From positions 62,001-126,000 of the forward strand of contig JAAHII010000001.1 of assembly GCA_010671905.1 (NCBI GenBank): 64,000 nt of DNA, in the 5' to 3' direction. Positions 9,001 to 18,264 of this stretch are shown here, piece after piece. Positions within the stretch are counted from its first letter, which is position 1, and every line of letters begins with the position of its first letter. The translations under genes were made by a program, and so were the position numbers. The notes under the pieces were generated by a model, which was not told the origin of the DNA, did not search any database, and worked only from the letters and a program-made list of their open reading frames with translations. Source of the DNA: Leptolyngbya sp. SIOISBB (GTDB lineage: Bacteria; Cyanobacteriota; Cyanobacteriia; Phormidesmidales; Phormidesmidaceae).

Positions 9001-9033
9001 CCCCTGACCAACTGGTGAGGGGTTTCTTGTTGC
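9001..9033 (+). terminator. Rho-independent terminator of the 35-residue gene
   Basis: A ten-base stem with one mismatch (CCCCTGACCA paired with TGGTGAGGGG) and a two-base loop is followed directly by TTTCTTGTT. It lies 56 bases downstream of the stop codon of the small plus-strand gene. Confidence 0.75.
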
Positions 9034-9099
9034 TTCACACCGCTGGCCAAACAGTCGGATGGTGCGGGTGAGGTCGTTGCTGAATTACGGCATGAATTC

Positions 9100-9169
9100 G
9101 CCCCCCAGCCCCCAATTCTGGGGGAGCCGGATTTCTCAAAGTCCCCCAGAATTGGGGGATTTAGGGGGC
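9100..9169. repeat. Palindromic CCCCCAATTCTGGGGG-type repeat
   Basis: Two arms (around 9101-9126 and 9141-9169) contain GCCCCCAATTCTGGGGG and CCCCCAGAATTGGGGG, each nearly self-complementary and complementary to each other. Sequences of this kind are scattered in many filamentous cyanobacterial genomes as extragenic palindromes. It sits between convergent genes, where it could also form a bidirectional hairpin. Confidence 0.75.
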
Positions 9170-9241
9170 AAGAGCACTGACAACTCAGATAGATTCATAT
9201 TTCGATTCAGCAACACCTTGATGCGATCGCTTCGAAGGCGA

Positions 9242-10516
9242 TTATTGGACGGGCGCGGGAGGCTCGGGCTGGGTTGCCGCTAACCCAGCGAGTTGATTTT
9301 GCAGAGCCTGATAATCAGCTCTGGGCAGGGTGATGGCAGGTGTCGTAGGGGCCGTTGGGACCACCCGTTGCTCTAACGGCGCGAGAGCGATCGCGAGTCG
9401 TGCCTGGTGTTCTAAGATTTCCGCATTTGACAACAAATCGCTAAGGCCATAAATCAGGTTGCGGATGTTGTCACGAACTCTGGGGTCGCCCGTAAGTTCA
9501 TCAACATCTGACAAAACTTTCTGCGCTCCCTGAAACACATCCCGTGCGGATTCCAAAGTTTGCTGAATGAGCAACACGTTCTCCGGTTGGTTGATGGAGC
9601 CCGTCAGCGTACTGATATCAATGGCCGCATCCCGAAAGTACTCAGACGCTTCCGCCGCATTGGCTGACAGCGCCCGCAACTCGGCCAGTAATTGGGGGTC
9701 TTCTAGCTCCGTTGCCAAATTATCGAGAATGCCGGACAGGCGAGTCGTGCTTTGGCTAATGTTGCTGAGCGTAGCAGTGATATTGACGCGGTTTGCATCT
9801 AGCAACGTGCGGACATCGGTTGCCGTCAGTTGAATGGCTTCAGCGGCAGCGGCAGCGCTAGTCGTGGCTTGCTGCACCGAGTCGCTCAAAGGTTCCACCT
9901 CTTCCTGAGCCGTGAGCGTGAGGGTCGTGAGCTCTCGGGTCAGTTGAGTCGCAGCGTCGGTAAAGTCGGTCGTATTCTCTAGGGTTTCTTTCAAGCTATT
10001 GATAAGTTCAGGATCGGCTAACGTCGACGCGAGGGTCTCAGCCGAGGTCAATAGAGATTCGTAGCTGACTCCGGTTGTCCCCACCAGGGTCTCGCCATCG
10101 CAAACAATGACGCCTGATTCACAGTCAGCCGCAGTTGGACTCATGGCCTGCTCGGCCTCGGTCAACTCGGCCATGGGGGTGATATCAATGGTCGTCTCGC
10201 CGATAAAGCCCGATTGGTTAGCGGCAATGCGAAGATTTTCTTCAGGGATGCGGAGATCTGATTGGGTAATTTCTAGTCGGACCTCAACCTGATTACTACT
10301 CGGCATAATGTCGACCACGCGACCAACCGGAACGCCCCGATACCGCACTGCCGTCCCCACCTGCATGCCCACCGTATCCTGAAAGATGACACGCATATCG
10401 TAATTGCGATTGCCTGGATTCAACCCGCGTAACCAGAGCACGAGGCCCCCAAACAGACCCACCCCAATCAAGATCAATAGCCCTACTGAGCCTTCTCGAA
10501 CTGCTCTCGCTCGCAT
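9242..10516 (-). CDS. MCE/MlaD-type lipid-transport substrate-binding protein (Ycf22/TGD2-like)
   Basis: A 424-residue protein with one N-terminal membrane helix (about 10-30, GSVGLLILIGVGLFGGLVLW). It has one MCE domain (about 40-115, with VIFQDTVGMQVGTAVRYRGV and PVGRVVDI) and a long helical, Ala/Thr/Leu-rich C-terminal region (170-400) ending in a Pro-rich tail. MCE proteins form hexameric rings or tubes that shuttle lipids across the periplasm; cyanobacterial and plastid members are Ycf22/TGD2. It follows the ATPase gene on the same strand after 55 bases, so the two are probably co-transcribed. The partner permease (MlaE/TGD1 type) is not in the window. Confidence 0.9.
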   Translation of the reverse strand: MRARAVREGSVGLLILIGVGLFGGLVLWLRGLNPGNRNYDMRVIFQDTVGMQVGTAVRYRGVPVGRVVDIMPSSNQVEVRLEITQSDLRIPEENLRIAANQSGFIGETTIDITPMAELTEAEQAMSPTAADCESGVIVCDGETLVGTTGVSYESLLTSAETLASTLADPELINSLKETLENTTDFTDAATQLTRELTTLTLTAQEEVEPLSDSVQQATTSAAAAAEAIQLTATDVRTLLDANRVNITATLSNISQSTTRLSGILDNLATELEDPQLLAELRALSANAAEASEYFRDAAIDISTLTGSINQPENVLLIQQTLESARDVFQGAQKVLSDVDELTGDPRVRDNIRNLIYGLSDLLSNAEILEHQARLAIALAPLEQRVVPTAPTTPAITLPRADYQALQNQLAGLAATQPEPPAPVQ

Positions 10517-10571
10517 TTCAATACTCCGTCACCAATTTGCTTGCATCGGCATTCATCAGGTCTTGCCCTTA

Positions 10572-11405
10572 TTACTGCACCAGTTGAATGGGGCCTTCTA
10601 CATTGCCGCTAAAAAACTGCCGAACAAATGGGTTATCCGTTTCGTCAATTTCGGCAATGCCACCACTCCATTGAATTTTGCCCCGGTGCAAGAATATCAC
10701 TCGATCCGCTGTCCGGCGGATCGTGCTGTCTTGGTGAGTCACGATGATGTAAGAACTACAGCCATTGCTCTGCTGAATGTTGCGAATCAGATCTTCGATC
10801 ACGGTGGAGGCGATCGGGTCTAAGCCTGCCGTGGGTTCGTCATAGAGGAGCATGGCCGGTCGGTCAGTGGGATTTTGCGGATTAGAGACGATCGCCCGCG
10901 CAAAGCTCACCCGTTTCCGCATGCCACCGGATAGCTCGGCGGGATAGCGACTGGCAATCCCTGGCAGACCCACCATTTCCAGCACCTCTTCTACCAAGCC
11001 GTGAATTTGGCGGTGGGAAAGCGTGGAATGCTGATACAACAAAAATCCCACATTCTCTTCAACCGTGAGTGAATCAAACAGCGCCGCCTGCTGAAAAACC
11101 ATGCCAATGCCGACGGGATCTTGAGCATCTTCGATCAGGCCCACCCGACGCTGTCCGGCAATGTAAATTTCGCCTTCGTCGGGGGCGAGTAACCCAGCAA
11201 TGATTCTTAGGATGGTGGATTTTCCGGTCCCTGAGGGACCAATCACGGCCACAGCTTCACCCCGATACATCGTAAAATCCAGGCCATCGATGACGCGATT
11301 AGAGCCAAACGTTTTGGCAATGCCCCGCAGTTCCACCAACGGTTCATTATTGTCACAGTCGGCCATGGTCGCCGCAGAAGAGGGGTCAAAGAGCGTATCT
11401 GTCAT
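10572..11405 (-). CDS. ABC transporter ATPase of the MCE lipid-transport system (MlaF/TGD3-like)
   Basis: About 277 residues with all ABC motifs: Walker A GPSGTGKST, Q-loop (GMVFQQAALFDSLTV), signature LSGGMRKR, Walker B AMLLYDEPTAGLDP and the H-loop histidine (IIVTHQD). The LFDSLTVEENVGF and MRKRVSFARA spacing is typical of MlaF-type ATPases. It would power the transporter whose MCE subunit is encoded next. I take the ATG at 11405; an in-frame TTG at 11417 is possible, and the conserved part starts near a later ATG (11366). Confidence 0.9.
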   Translation of the reverse strand: MTDTLFDPSSAATMADCDNNEPLVELRGIAKTFGSNRVIDGLDFTMYRGEAVAVIGPSGTGKSTILRIIAGLLAPDEGEIYIAGQRRVGLIEDAQDPVGIGMVFQQAALFDSLTVEENVGFLLYQHSTLSHRQIHGLVEEVLEMVGLPGIASRYPAELSGGMRKRVSFARAIVSNPQNPTDRPAMLLYDEPTAGLDPIASTVIEDLIRNIQQSNGCSSYIIVTHQDSTIRRTADRVIFLHRGKIQWSGGIAEIDETDNPFVRQFFSGNVEGPIQLVQ

Positions 11406-11638
11406 AGGCCAGCTCAAACAGGTCGCGAGGACATCAAAGGAAGACTTAAAAAGAGGGACGGGTCAAAAACTGACCAGATTTATCTTCACACCTTTTCCTT
11501 TTAATGCTAAAGATTAACAGTCTGAATTGATACCGTCACTTGACTTAATCAGTCGAACTTTGAGATATCATGCGTCGCAGTTTCGTCCTGCCGGTCTCCA
11601 TCATGGCCTGAATTTTCATGAAAGCCACTCTATAGGAC

Positions 11639-13027
11639 ATGTTCTTTAACTCTCTGAACAAATCGTTCTCTCAAATTCTGCGCCGGTTACGCCACGAAAC
11701 GCCTTGGCTAACGCCAGAGCCGCCACGCCGGGTCAACAGAATGGTGAAGTGGCTAGCCCCTGGCTTGCTCGTTAAACGCTGGCTATTTTTGAGCGTGGGC
11801 GGAGTGTTGTTAGTTGGCTTTGGGGTTTTGATTTCTCTCAGGTTAACGCCTGTCTTCTACACCGTCCAATTTTTGGGATCGACCCTACGATTTTTGACCA
11901 CATTGGTGCCCAACTATATCAGTGGTCCCCTCGCAATTTTGACGGGGTTGCTGTTTATTTTGTGGGGGCAAACGCGGACGCTGGGGGCGATTACCGAGGT
12001 CTTGCTGCCCGGCAACGAGACGGAATTAGTGGACGTATTGATGCAGGAACGCCGCCTGGCGCGGGGGCCGAAGGTGGTCGTGATTGGCGGGGGCACCGGA
12101 CTGTCGAATCTGTTACGGGGGCTCAAACAATACAGCCACAACATTACGGCGATCGTGACGGTGGCGGATGATGGGGGCTCTTCGGGGCGACTGCGGCGCG
12201 AGATCGGGGTACTACCCCCAGGCGATATCCGCAACTGTTTAGCGGCCTTAGCCGACGAAGAAAAGTTACTGACTGAACTATTTCAATACCGTTTCAAAGC
12301 GGGGGACGGATTGGAGGGGCACAGCTTTGGCAATCTGTTTTTAACCGCGATGAATGACGTGACGGGTGATCTGGAACAGGCGATCGCGGCCAGTTCCAAA
12401 GTGTTAGCCGTGCGGGGCCAAGTGTTGCCCGCAACCTTGAGCGATGTCAAGCTGTGGGCTGAGTTAAGCGACGGTCGCCGGATTGAGGGGGAATCGAAAA
12501 TTCCCGCCGCGAAAGGCAAGATTGTCACGATGGGGTGCTCGCCCAGTGCTCCCCCCGCTTTGCCGAAAGCGATTAAGGCCATTCGAGAAGCGGATTTCAT
12601 TGTGTTTGGGCCAGGCAGCCTGTACACCAGCATCATTCCCAATTTATTAGTCCCAGAGATTGCCGAGGCGCTGGCCGCTCGTAAGGTGCCTCGAATTTAT
12701 GTTTGCAACGTCATGACCGAACCGGGTGAAACGCTCGACTACGCTGTGTCAGACCACATTCGAGCCATTGATCAGGCCTGCGGTAAACCCTTGTTTGATG
12801 CGGTGCTGGTGCAGCGGCGCGGCCCCACCGAGGTGGCCCAGCGGCGCTATGCTCAGGTGGGGGCATCTCCGGTCTATCTCGATCGCGAGACGGTCCTGAG
12901 TTCGGGGCGACGCATCATTTTGGCCAACGTGATGGAAGAATCAGCCTCGGGCTCTGTGCGACATCATCCCCAACGGCTAGCCAAAGTGCTGATGCGCTGG
13001 TACTCGCGGACTCAGGGTCTATGGTAG
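11639..13027 (+). CDS. yvcK: YvcK/CofD-like UDP-GlcNAc-binding protein with N-terminal membrane anchor
   Basis: A 462-residue protein with two predicted membrane helices (about 48-70 and 78-110) preceding a soluble YvcK domain. The nucleotide-sugar site is visible in [18 protein letters not shown], the loop [30 protein letters not shown] and [12 protein letters not shown]. YvcK proteins are needed for growth on gluconeogenic carbon sources in Bacillus and bind UDP-GlcNAc. The membrane-anchored form is usual in cyanobacteria. It is divergent from the ABC ATPase gene; a short AGGA lies just before the ATG. Confidence 0.92.
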   Translation: MFFNSLNKSFSQILRRLRHETPWLTPEPPRRVNRMVKWLAPGLLVKRWLFLSVGGVLLVGFGVLISLRLTPVFYTVQFLGSTLRFLTTLVPNYISGPLAILTGLLFILWGQTRTLGAITEVLLPGNETELVDVLMQERRLARGPKVVVIGGGTGLSNLLRGLKQYSHNITAIVTVADDGGSSGRLRREIGVLPPGDIRNCLAALADEEKLLTELFQYRFKAGDGLEGHSFGNLFLTAMNDVTGDLEQAIAASSKVLAVRGQVLPATLSDVKLWAELSDGRRIEGESKIPAAKGKIVTMGCSPSAPPALPKAIKAIREADFIVFGPGSLYTSIIPNLLVPEIAEALAARKVPRIYVCNVMTEPGETLDYAVSDHIRAIDQACGKPLFDAVLVQRRGPTEVAQRRYAQVGASPVYLDRETVLSSGRRIILANVMEESASGSVRHHPQRLAKVLMRWYSRTQGLW

Positions 13028-13174
13028 TGTCCTTACCCCCATCCCCCTGGGTGAACTGTTCTCAAAACCGTGCCACGCGCTGGGGAGAACATTACAAATT
13101 CCGGTGTTGCCGGTTTGCTAGCATCATGACCCGATTTAATGAAAGATTTATAACCTGCAGGAGTTAAGTATTCG

Positions 13175-14146
13175 GTGAATCTTGCTGCTGACCCTCAGCG
13201 TCGTCGCTGCTATCGGCTACTTTTGACTTGGCTCTGGGTCACGCTACTAGTGCTGGGAGTGGAGGCGATCGCCGGTTGGGCCACCCGTTCCCTTTTACTC
13301 TTTGCCGAAGCCCTGCATACTTTTATTGATGCCTTCAGTACAGTTTTAAGCTTAGTCGCGGTGGCATCGGCTCAGCGACCCCTCGGACGCGAGGTTTGGG
13401 GCCACGGTCGCGCGGAAGTCGCGGGCACGCTCGGGGTAGTCTCCCTCTTGGGGTTTACGGGCCTGAGCCTGATCTTTGCGGCATTGCGACAGGCGACCAA
13501 TGCCGTGATGGGCCGCCAGGAACCCTTAGCCGTCGCGATTGACCGGCCCATGGTGTTCCTCATGGGGGGACTAATTGCGCTGTCAGTGGCGATCGCTGCC
13601 TATGCTTACTACCGCATTCAAGACTTTGGCAGTTTGGCCTTGATGCTGCATACCCAACATGTTTTGGGTGATGCTTGGTTGTCGGGCGTCACCCTAGCGG
13701 GACTGATTGCCATCTGGCAGCAACAAGCCTGGGTTGATCCCTGTTTGGCCGTCTTGCTGACACTGTTCTCAATTCGGAGTTTGTGGCAGGTATTGGGTGA
13801 CCAACTGCCAACCCTGCTGCGACCCATGGCGATCGCCCCCGAAGCGATCGCCCACATTGTGATGCAAATTGAGGGAGTGACCCGTTGTACCCGCATCCGG
13901 TCGAGAGGCTTAGTCGGGCGTCAGGTTTGGGTTGAGCTGCATCTGATCATTCACCCCGAGTTTTTGGGCGTAGCTCACATTGTCGGCGAACGAGTTGAGG
14001 CGGCCCTGCGGCTACAGTACGGCCCCCTGCGGACCCAAATCTGGGTCGAAGAATCACAGCCGAATCAAGCCGCGTATCTCAACTATCCCGATGCGCAGTG
14101 GACAGAGCCGGAGAATACGCCAGATAACTGGATGGAGGGGAGGTAG
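13175..14146 (+). CDS. Cation diffusion facilitator (CDF) family metal exporter
   Basis: A 323-residue protein starting at GTG with a GGAG eleven bases upstream. Six hydrophobic helices cover residues 12-215, and a cytosolic ferredoxin-like domain covers the rest. Metal-site signatures are present: HTFIDAFS in helix 2 and HVLGDAWLS in helix 5, each of HxxxD type, plus the conserved WGHGRAEVAGT loop between helices 2 and 3. The HxxxD/HxxxD arrangement is the one usual in zinc-type CDFs, but the metal cannot be fixed from sequence. It follows yvcK by 147 bases on the same strand. Confidence 0.9.
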   Translation: MNLAADPQRRRCYRLLLTWLWVTLLVLGVEAIAGWATRSLLLFAEALHTFIDAFSTVLSLVAVASAQRPLGREVWGHGRAEVAGTLGVVSLLGFTGLSLIFAALRQATNAVMGRQEPLAVAIDRPMVFLMGGLIALSVAIAAYAYYRIQDFGSLALMLHTQHVLGDAWLSGVTLAGLIAIWQQQAWVDPCLAVLLTLFSIRSLWQVLGDQLPTLLRPMAIAPEAIAHIVMQIEGVTRCTRIRSRGLVGRQVWVELHLIIHPEFLGVAHIVGERVEAALRLQYGPLRTQIWVEESQPNQAAYLNYPDAQWTEPENTPDNWMEGR

Positions 14147-14487
14147 TTGCTTGGGTGGAGGGGCATTGACGCTAGTACAAGGTGGGGGCAGCCTGTCCAT
14201 TCTTTGATGAAGAGCTAGAGATGATGGGCTAGGGGGCAGTGGGGCCAAAGGGGCAAAGAAACGGGAAGGGGGAAATGACTGGCTAGGTGAGTAGTGAGAT
14301 GGCAGCGTGATGAACCCGTTCACGGCCATCCCTGACGCGCAACTCCTCACAACAAAAAACATAGAGTGTCATCCACAAGGTGATGCATCGCCTCTGGCTA
14401 GTTTTCAAAGCCCGGTCACACTGCTGACTCCCTTTCTCCCCTGCCCCCTCGCGTCAAGATCGGTAGCGCTTCTGAAGAGAATGGGGA
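14147..14487. other. Intergenic stretch between convergent genes
   Basis: No protein-like frame, RNA gene or repeat recognised. Purine-rich (GGGG/AAGGGG) tracts near 14200-14280 give G/C runs but no clear terminator. Confidence 0.4.
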
Positions 14488-15561
14488 TTACTCCAAACTG
14501 CCGCGTAGCTGCTGCTCGCGTTCGATCGCTTCAAACAGGGCTTGAAAGTTACCTTCGCCAAAGCCATTGGCTTGCTTAATGCCCTCTGGCGTCTGGAAAG
14601 ATTGCCGCTCAATGAATTCCCAAAAAAAGGTGGGGCGATCGAACAAGGGCTCGGTGAAGGTTTGCAATAGGCGGATCTGCGGTTCGGCAGCAGGCCAATC
14701 GACGAGGATTTGTTGTTGGGCGATCTCGGGCCAATCTCCCGCATCGCGCCAAAAACCCGGTCGCTCTGCCAGTTGCACGTAATAGCTTTGGGGCACGGAC
14801 AAAAAGTTGACGTCGCGTTGTTTCAGTTGAGCCACTGTTTGCACCAAATCGAGAGTTTTGAGAGCGGCATGTTGCACACCCGCGCCGCGATGTTGAGTCA
14901 AAAATTCCTGTATTTGCGAATTATCCGAGGTCGGTTCGTTAATGGGCAAGGTTGCGTCACCGTCCGGATGCTGCATCACTAAACTACGCAGACCCGATCG
15001 CGGCGTTTCGATGACGAAATTCTGTTTTGTTGTGAATCCGAGGCACTGTTCGTACCAGGTGGCGGCAGCAGTCAGTTCACCCACGGGCACGTTCAACACC
15101 GTATGGTCGATCTTCAGCCAGGTATGACGAGACTGACCGGCTGCCAGCGAGTCGGTGACCGGCGAGAGCGGTGCCGTACGCTCAATCAAGGTGTGCGACA
15201 AGCCCCCCCAACTGCGAACGCGACACCACCGCAATTGGCCCGCCGCTGTCTTCAGCGAACGAATCGGCTGGCTCAACTTTTCTCCCAAGGTTTGCAGGCG
15301 GGTGGCGATCGCGTCTAAATCGCGCACCCGAAAGGCCACATCTCCCACGCCCTCGGAATACCGCTGCAAAAACTGCTGCACCTCCGGTCGCCCGGACTGG
15401 GCCGACGATAACAGAATGAGAATGCGATCGTGCTGGACAGCAAACTCGCCGAACTCTTGCCAGATTTGGTCGGACAGGGGGCAAAAATCGAGGGTATTGA
15501 TGAACCAATCCCGCCAAATCTCGGCATTATTCACAAAGAGATGCAAATACTCAAAATCCAT
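14488..15561 (-). CDS. hpd: 4-hydroxyphenylpyruvate dioxygenase
   Basis: About 357 residues with two VOC repeats. It converts 4-hydroxyphenylpyruvate to homogentisate, the head group for tocopherol in cyanobacteria. Iron ligands are visible: the first His in KIDHTVLNVP, the second in GAGVQHAALKT and the Glu in FFWEFIERQ. The C-terminal helix (GIKQANGFGEGNFQALFEAI) is the family's gating region. I start at the ATG at 15561 because homologs begin directly with the first VOC strand (MDFEYLHLFV). An ATG 18 codons upstream (15615) has no ribosome-binding site. It is transcribed alone. Confidence 0.93.
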   Translation of the reverse strand: MDFEYLHLFVNNAEIWRDWFINTLDFCPLSDQIWQEFGEFAVQHDRILILLSSAQSGRPEVQQFLQRYSEGVGDVAFRVRDLDAIATRLQTLGEKLSQPIRSLKTAAGQLRWCRVRSWGGLSHTLIERTAPLSPVTDSLAAGQSRHTWLKIDHTVLNVPVGELTAAATWYEQCLGFTTKQNFVIETPRSGLRSLVMQHPDGDATLPINEPTSDNSQIQEFLTQHRGAGVQHAALKTLDLVQTVAQLKQRDVNFLSVPQSYYVQLAERPGFWRDAGDWPEIAQQQILVDWPAAEPQIRLLQTFTEPLFDRPTFFWEFIERQSFQTPEGIKQANGFGEGNFQALFEAIEREQQLRGSLE

Positions 15562-15936
15562 CCCGAATCCAGCGTCTCCTGACTGATAAAGCCCTACTGT
15601 AAGCACGGAAGTCATGGTTTGTGTGAACCAGACAGGGAGATTTAATGCGGTGGCGAGGAAATCAGGGATGGGGTGGTTGAGGTAAAGCTGACTGTTTTTT
15701 AGTAATACCGTTGCTCATTGCGAGTGTTACAGATGGAGCCAGGGAGCGCTGGGGTCGGGGGGCAGGCTTTGTAGTCGTGGTTTAGAGAACGGGTATAACT
15801 CATCGCCGATCGCCGCCTCTGTCATACAGTTTGCCGTGGCGGAGACGTTTGCAGGGGCAAAGCTTGGGGAAGGCGGAGGCACCTAACGCCGATGGGCTAT
15901 AACAGAGGCGACTAGCGGTGTAGGAAGACGCAGGCA
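15562..15936. other. Divergent promoter region, HPPD / NACHT gene
   Basis: About 375 bases between divergently transcribed genes. It should hold promoters for both. No operator palindrome or RNA gene was recognised. Confidence 0.4.
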
Positions 15937-18171
15937 ATGGAGCCAATTACCAGTGCAAGTGCGATCGTGGGCTTAGTGGGAGCCATTACCGACCAAGCGA
16001 TTCGAGCTGGGGGTTACGCTCACAAAGAAATTAAAGCTGCCTATACCGGCGTGCAAGCCGAACAGAAAAAGCTGGCCGCCGCCCAGAACTACATCCGGCG
16101 ATATGACCAGCGCCACTGCCAAGTCAAAGTTATGCCGGGGCTGATGAAAGAACCTCTGCCCTTGGAGGGAATCTACACAGCGGTCAAGCTGCTGGATGAC
16201 CAGAGCATCCGCTACTTTGTGGGACTAGATGACCTGGAGGAAACTTATCGCGCCAAGGGTCGCCGCAGTTTTGGCCGAGGAGAAGGGGAACGCCAGGACG
16301 GGATGGCGGTCACCAACACCGAACAGTATCTGATGGTGCTGGGTGGACCGGGCATTGGCAAGTCCACCTTTTTGCGAAAAATTGGCCTGGAAGCGCTGAA
16401 GTCGAAGTCAGACAACACGAAACAAATTCATCGTAGCTGCATTCCGGTGTTGATTGAGCTGAAAGAATTGCGGGGCGAAACGGTTGATCTAAAGCAGAAG
16501 ATTGCCGATGAATTTGCCACCTGCGGCTTTCCGGAAGCAGCAGCATTTACCGAAGCGTCATTGGCTCAAGGCAAACTGCTCGTGCTGCTGGATGGGCTGG
16601 ACGAAGTACCCACCCGCAACCTGAATACGGTAATTAAGCACATCGAAGATTTTGTCGATGCCCATGATCAAAACGCCTTTGTCGCCTCTTGCCGCATCGC
16701 TGCCTATCGCAGCAGTCAGGGCGCTTTCTTTAATCGCTTTACCGATGTGACGCTGGCGGAATTTGACGACGAACAAATTGAACAGTTCATTCACCGTTGG
16801 TTTCGGTCTCAGCTCGATATGGAAGCCGGTACCGCTAACCGCTATTGGGAACTGCTGCAAAAGGACGAGCACAAAGCCACCAAAGAGCTGGCTCAAACCC
16901 CACTGCTGCTGACGTTTCTCTGTTTGGTGTACGACCGGGAGCAGACCCTACCGGCCCAACGCAGCACCCTGTACGGCAAAGCTCTCAATATCTTGCTATC
17001 AGAATGGGCGGCGCAAAAGCGTTTAGAGCAAGACCCGATTTATGAAGGGTTTCATCCCGATTTGGGAAAGGTGTTGCTGGCAGAGATTGCCTATGACAGC
17101 TTCAAGAACGACCAGTTGTTCTTTTCCAAAAATGACCTAACTCGTCGCATCAGTACGTTTTTGGCTGATACGTTGGATGCGCCGAAGCATTTAGATGGGG
17201 CAAAGGTACTGCAGGCGATCGAGAAACAACAGGGCATTTTGGTCGAGCGGGCCACCGATATCTACTCCTTCTCTCACCTGACCCTGCAGGAATATCTCAC
17301 CGCCTTTCATATTGTGGAGGCTCGTCTTGAAGATGAGTTGATTGCTCAGCATCTAACTGATGAACGCTGGCGAGAAGTCTTTTTGCTGACTTCGGGGTTG
17401 AGTGGCAACCGGGCAATCAACCTGCTCCATCGCCTGCATAACCAATCACAGACATACTTGGTTAATACTCCTAAACTGCGAGACCTGATTGCCTGGGCAA
17501 CCACTAGCACGGAAGGAACTCCAGGAAACGATAAGCCTGTGGCGAAAAGAGCCAGCGCCATCAACAGCATTATCGACAGAGCCTTCACCTTCACCATTAA
17601 CAGCGCCATCGACAGCGCCATCGACAGCGCCAGAGCCATCGCCAGAGCCAGCGACAGCGCCAGAGCCATCGACAGCACCATCGACAGCGACAGCGACAGC
17701 GACAGCGTCATCGGCAGCGACAGCGACAGCGACAGCGTCATCGGCAGCGCCAGAGCCATCACCAGCGCTATCGGCATCGCCAGCGCCAGAGCCAGCGCCT
17801 TCACCCTCGACAGCGACATCGACATCGACATCGAAAGCGCTAGAGCCTTCGGGCGGATCTTTGCCAGCCCTAAGTTTGCTGACCTACCAAGCCAGTTAGA
17901 GTGCATGTTAGCCACAATACCTAAAGTAGAGGATCCGTCTGTCGCTTGGCGTATCTGGGCCGATGAACTTGAGGCCCTCTGGCTCGACGCACTGGGTCTT
18001 GATCAGGCTGCCCTCACGTTTACCAAAGCGGAAGCAGAAGCCTTGCGCGATTATCTCTACGTCACCGAGCTACTGATTCGCTGCAAAGATGCCGCTGTGC
18101 GTATTCCCAAGCAGGCGTGGGCCGACCTCGAAGCGCGCTTACTCAAGGTGCCACCGGAGTCAGAGAGCTAA
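15937..18171 (+). CDS. NACHT-domain NTPase with internal low-complexity Ser/Asp/Ala/Ile repeat
   Basis: A 744-residue STAND-type NTPase. A helical N-terminal part (1-120) opens with EPITSASAIVGLVGAITDQA. The NACHT core follows: Walker A GGPGIGKST (about 136-144), Walker B VLLDGLDEVP (from 216), sensor-like FVASCRIAAYR, the helical segment QTPLLLTFLCLVYDREQTLP and the winged-helix motif FSHLTLQEYLTAFH. Residues 538-638 are a striking repeat of Ser, Asp, Ala, Ile and Arg encoded by hexanucleotide units. A short globular C-terminus follows, without the large LRR or WD40 arrays of other NACHT proteins. Bacterial NACHT proteins include anti-phage sensors, but many cyanobacterial ones are uncharacterised. 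Fragments of a related NACHT gene lie at 19042-19145. Confidence 0.88.
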   Translation: MEPITSASAIVGLVGAITDQAIRAGGYAHKEIKAAYTGVQAEQKKLAAAQNYIRRYDQRHCQVKVMPGLMKEPLPLEGIYTAVKLLDDQSIRYFVGLDDLEETYRAKGRRSFGRGEGERQDGMAVTNTEQYLMVLGGPGIGKSTFLRKIGLEALKSKSDNTKQIHRSCIPVLIELKELRGETVDLKQKIADEFATCGFPEAAAFTEASLAQGKLLVLLDGLDEVPTRNLNTVIKHIEDFVDAHDQNAFVASCRIAAYRSSQGAFFNRFTDVTLAEFDDEQIEQFIHRWFRSQLDMEAGTANRYWELLQKDEHKATKELAQTPLLLTFLCLVYDREQTLPAQRSTLYGKALNILLSEWAAQKRLEQDPIYEGFHPDLGKVLLAEIAYDSFKNDQLFFSKNDLTRRISTFLADTLDAPKHLDGAKVLQAIEKQQGILVERATDIYSFSHLTLQEYLTAFHIVEARLEDELIAQHLTDERWREVFLLTSGLSGNRAINLLHRLHNQSQTYLVNTPKLRDLIAWATTSTEGTPGNDKPVAKRASAINSIIDRAFTFTINSAIDSAIDSARAIARASDSARAIDSTIDSDSDSDSVIGSDSDSDSVIGSARAITSAIGIASARASAFTLDSDIDIDIESARAFGRIFASPKFADLPSQLECMLATIPKVEDPSVAWRIWADELEALWLDALGLDQAALTFTKAEAEALRDYLYVTELLIRCKDAAVRIPKQAWADLEARLLKVPPESES
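17548..17850 (+). repeat. In-frame hexanucleotide-type repeat tract inside the NACHT gene
   Basis: Built mainly from the codon pairs GAC AGC, GCC AGC, AGA GCC and ATC GAC, giving protein units such as SAIDSAIDSARAIARA and SDSDSDSVIGSDSDSDSVIG. The 24-base unit encoding SDSDSDSVIG-type sequence occurs twice in a row. The length is a multiple of three throughout, so slippage would lengthen or shorten the protein without breaking it. Confidence 0.9.
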
Positions 18172-18264
18172 AATACGGCTATGGCTAAGTCATCCTCCCA
18201 ATTATCTGACGTAGCATAGGCTTAAGCATTCACCTCCTAAAGCTTACTCAAGCAAATCATCAAC

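Noticed and set aside
17346-17915. Long open frame on the minus strand through the NACHT repeat (Ala/Leu/Ser/Met-rich)
   Set aside because: It is the antisense reading of the hexanucleotide repeat; low complexity and no start signal.
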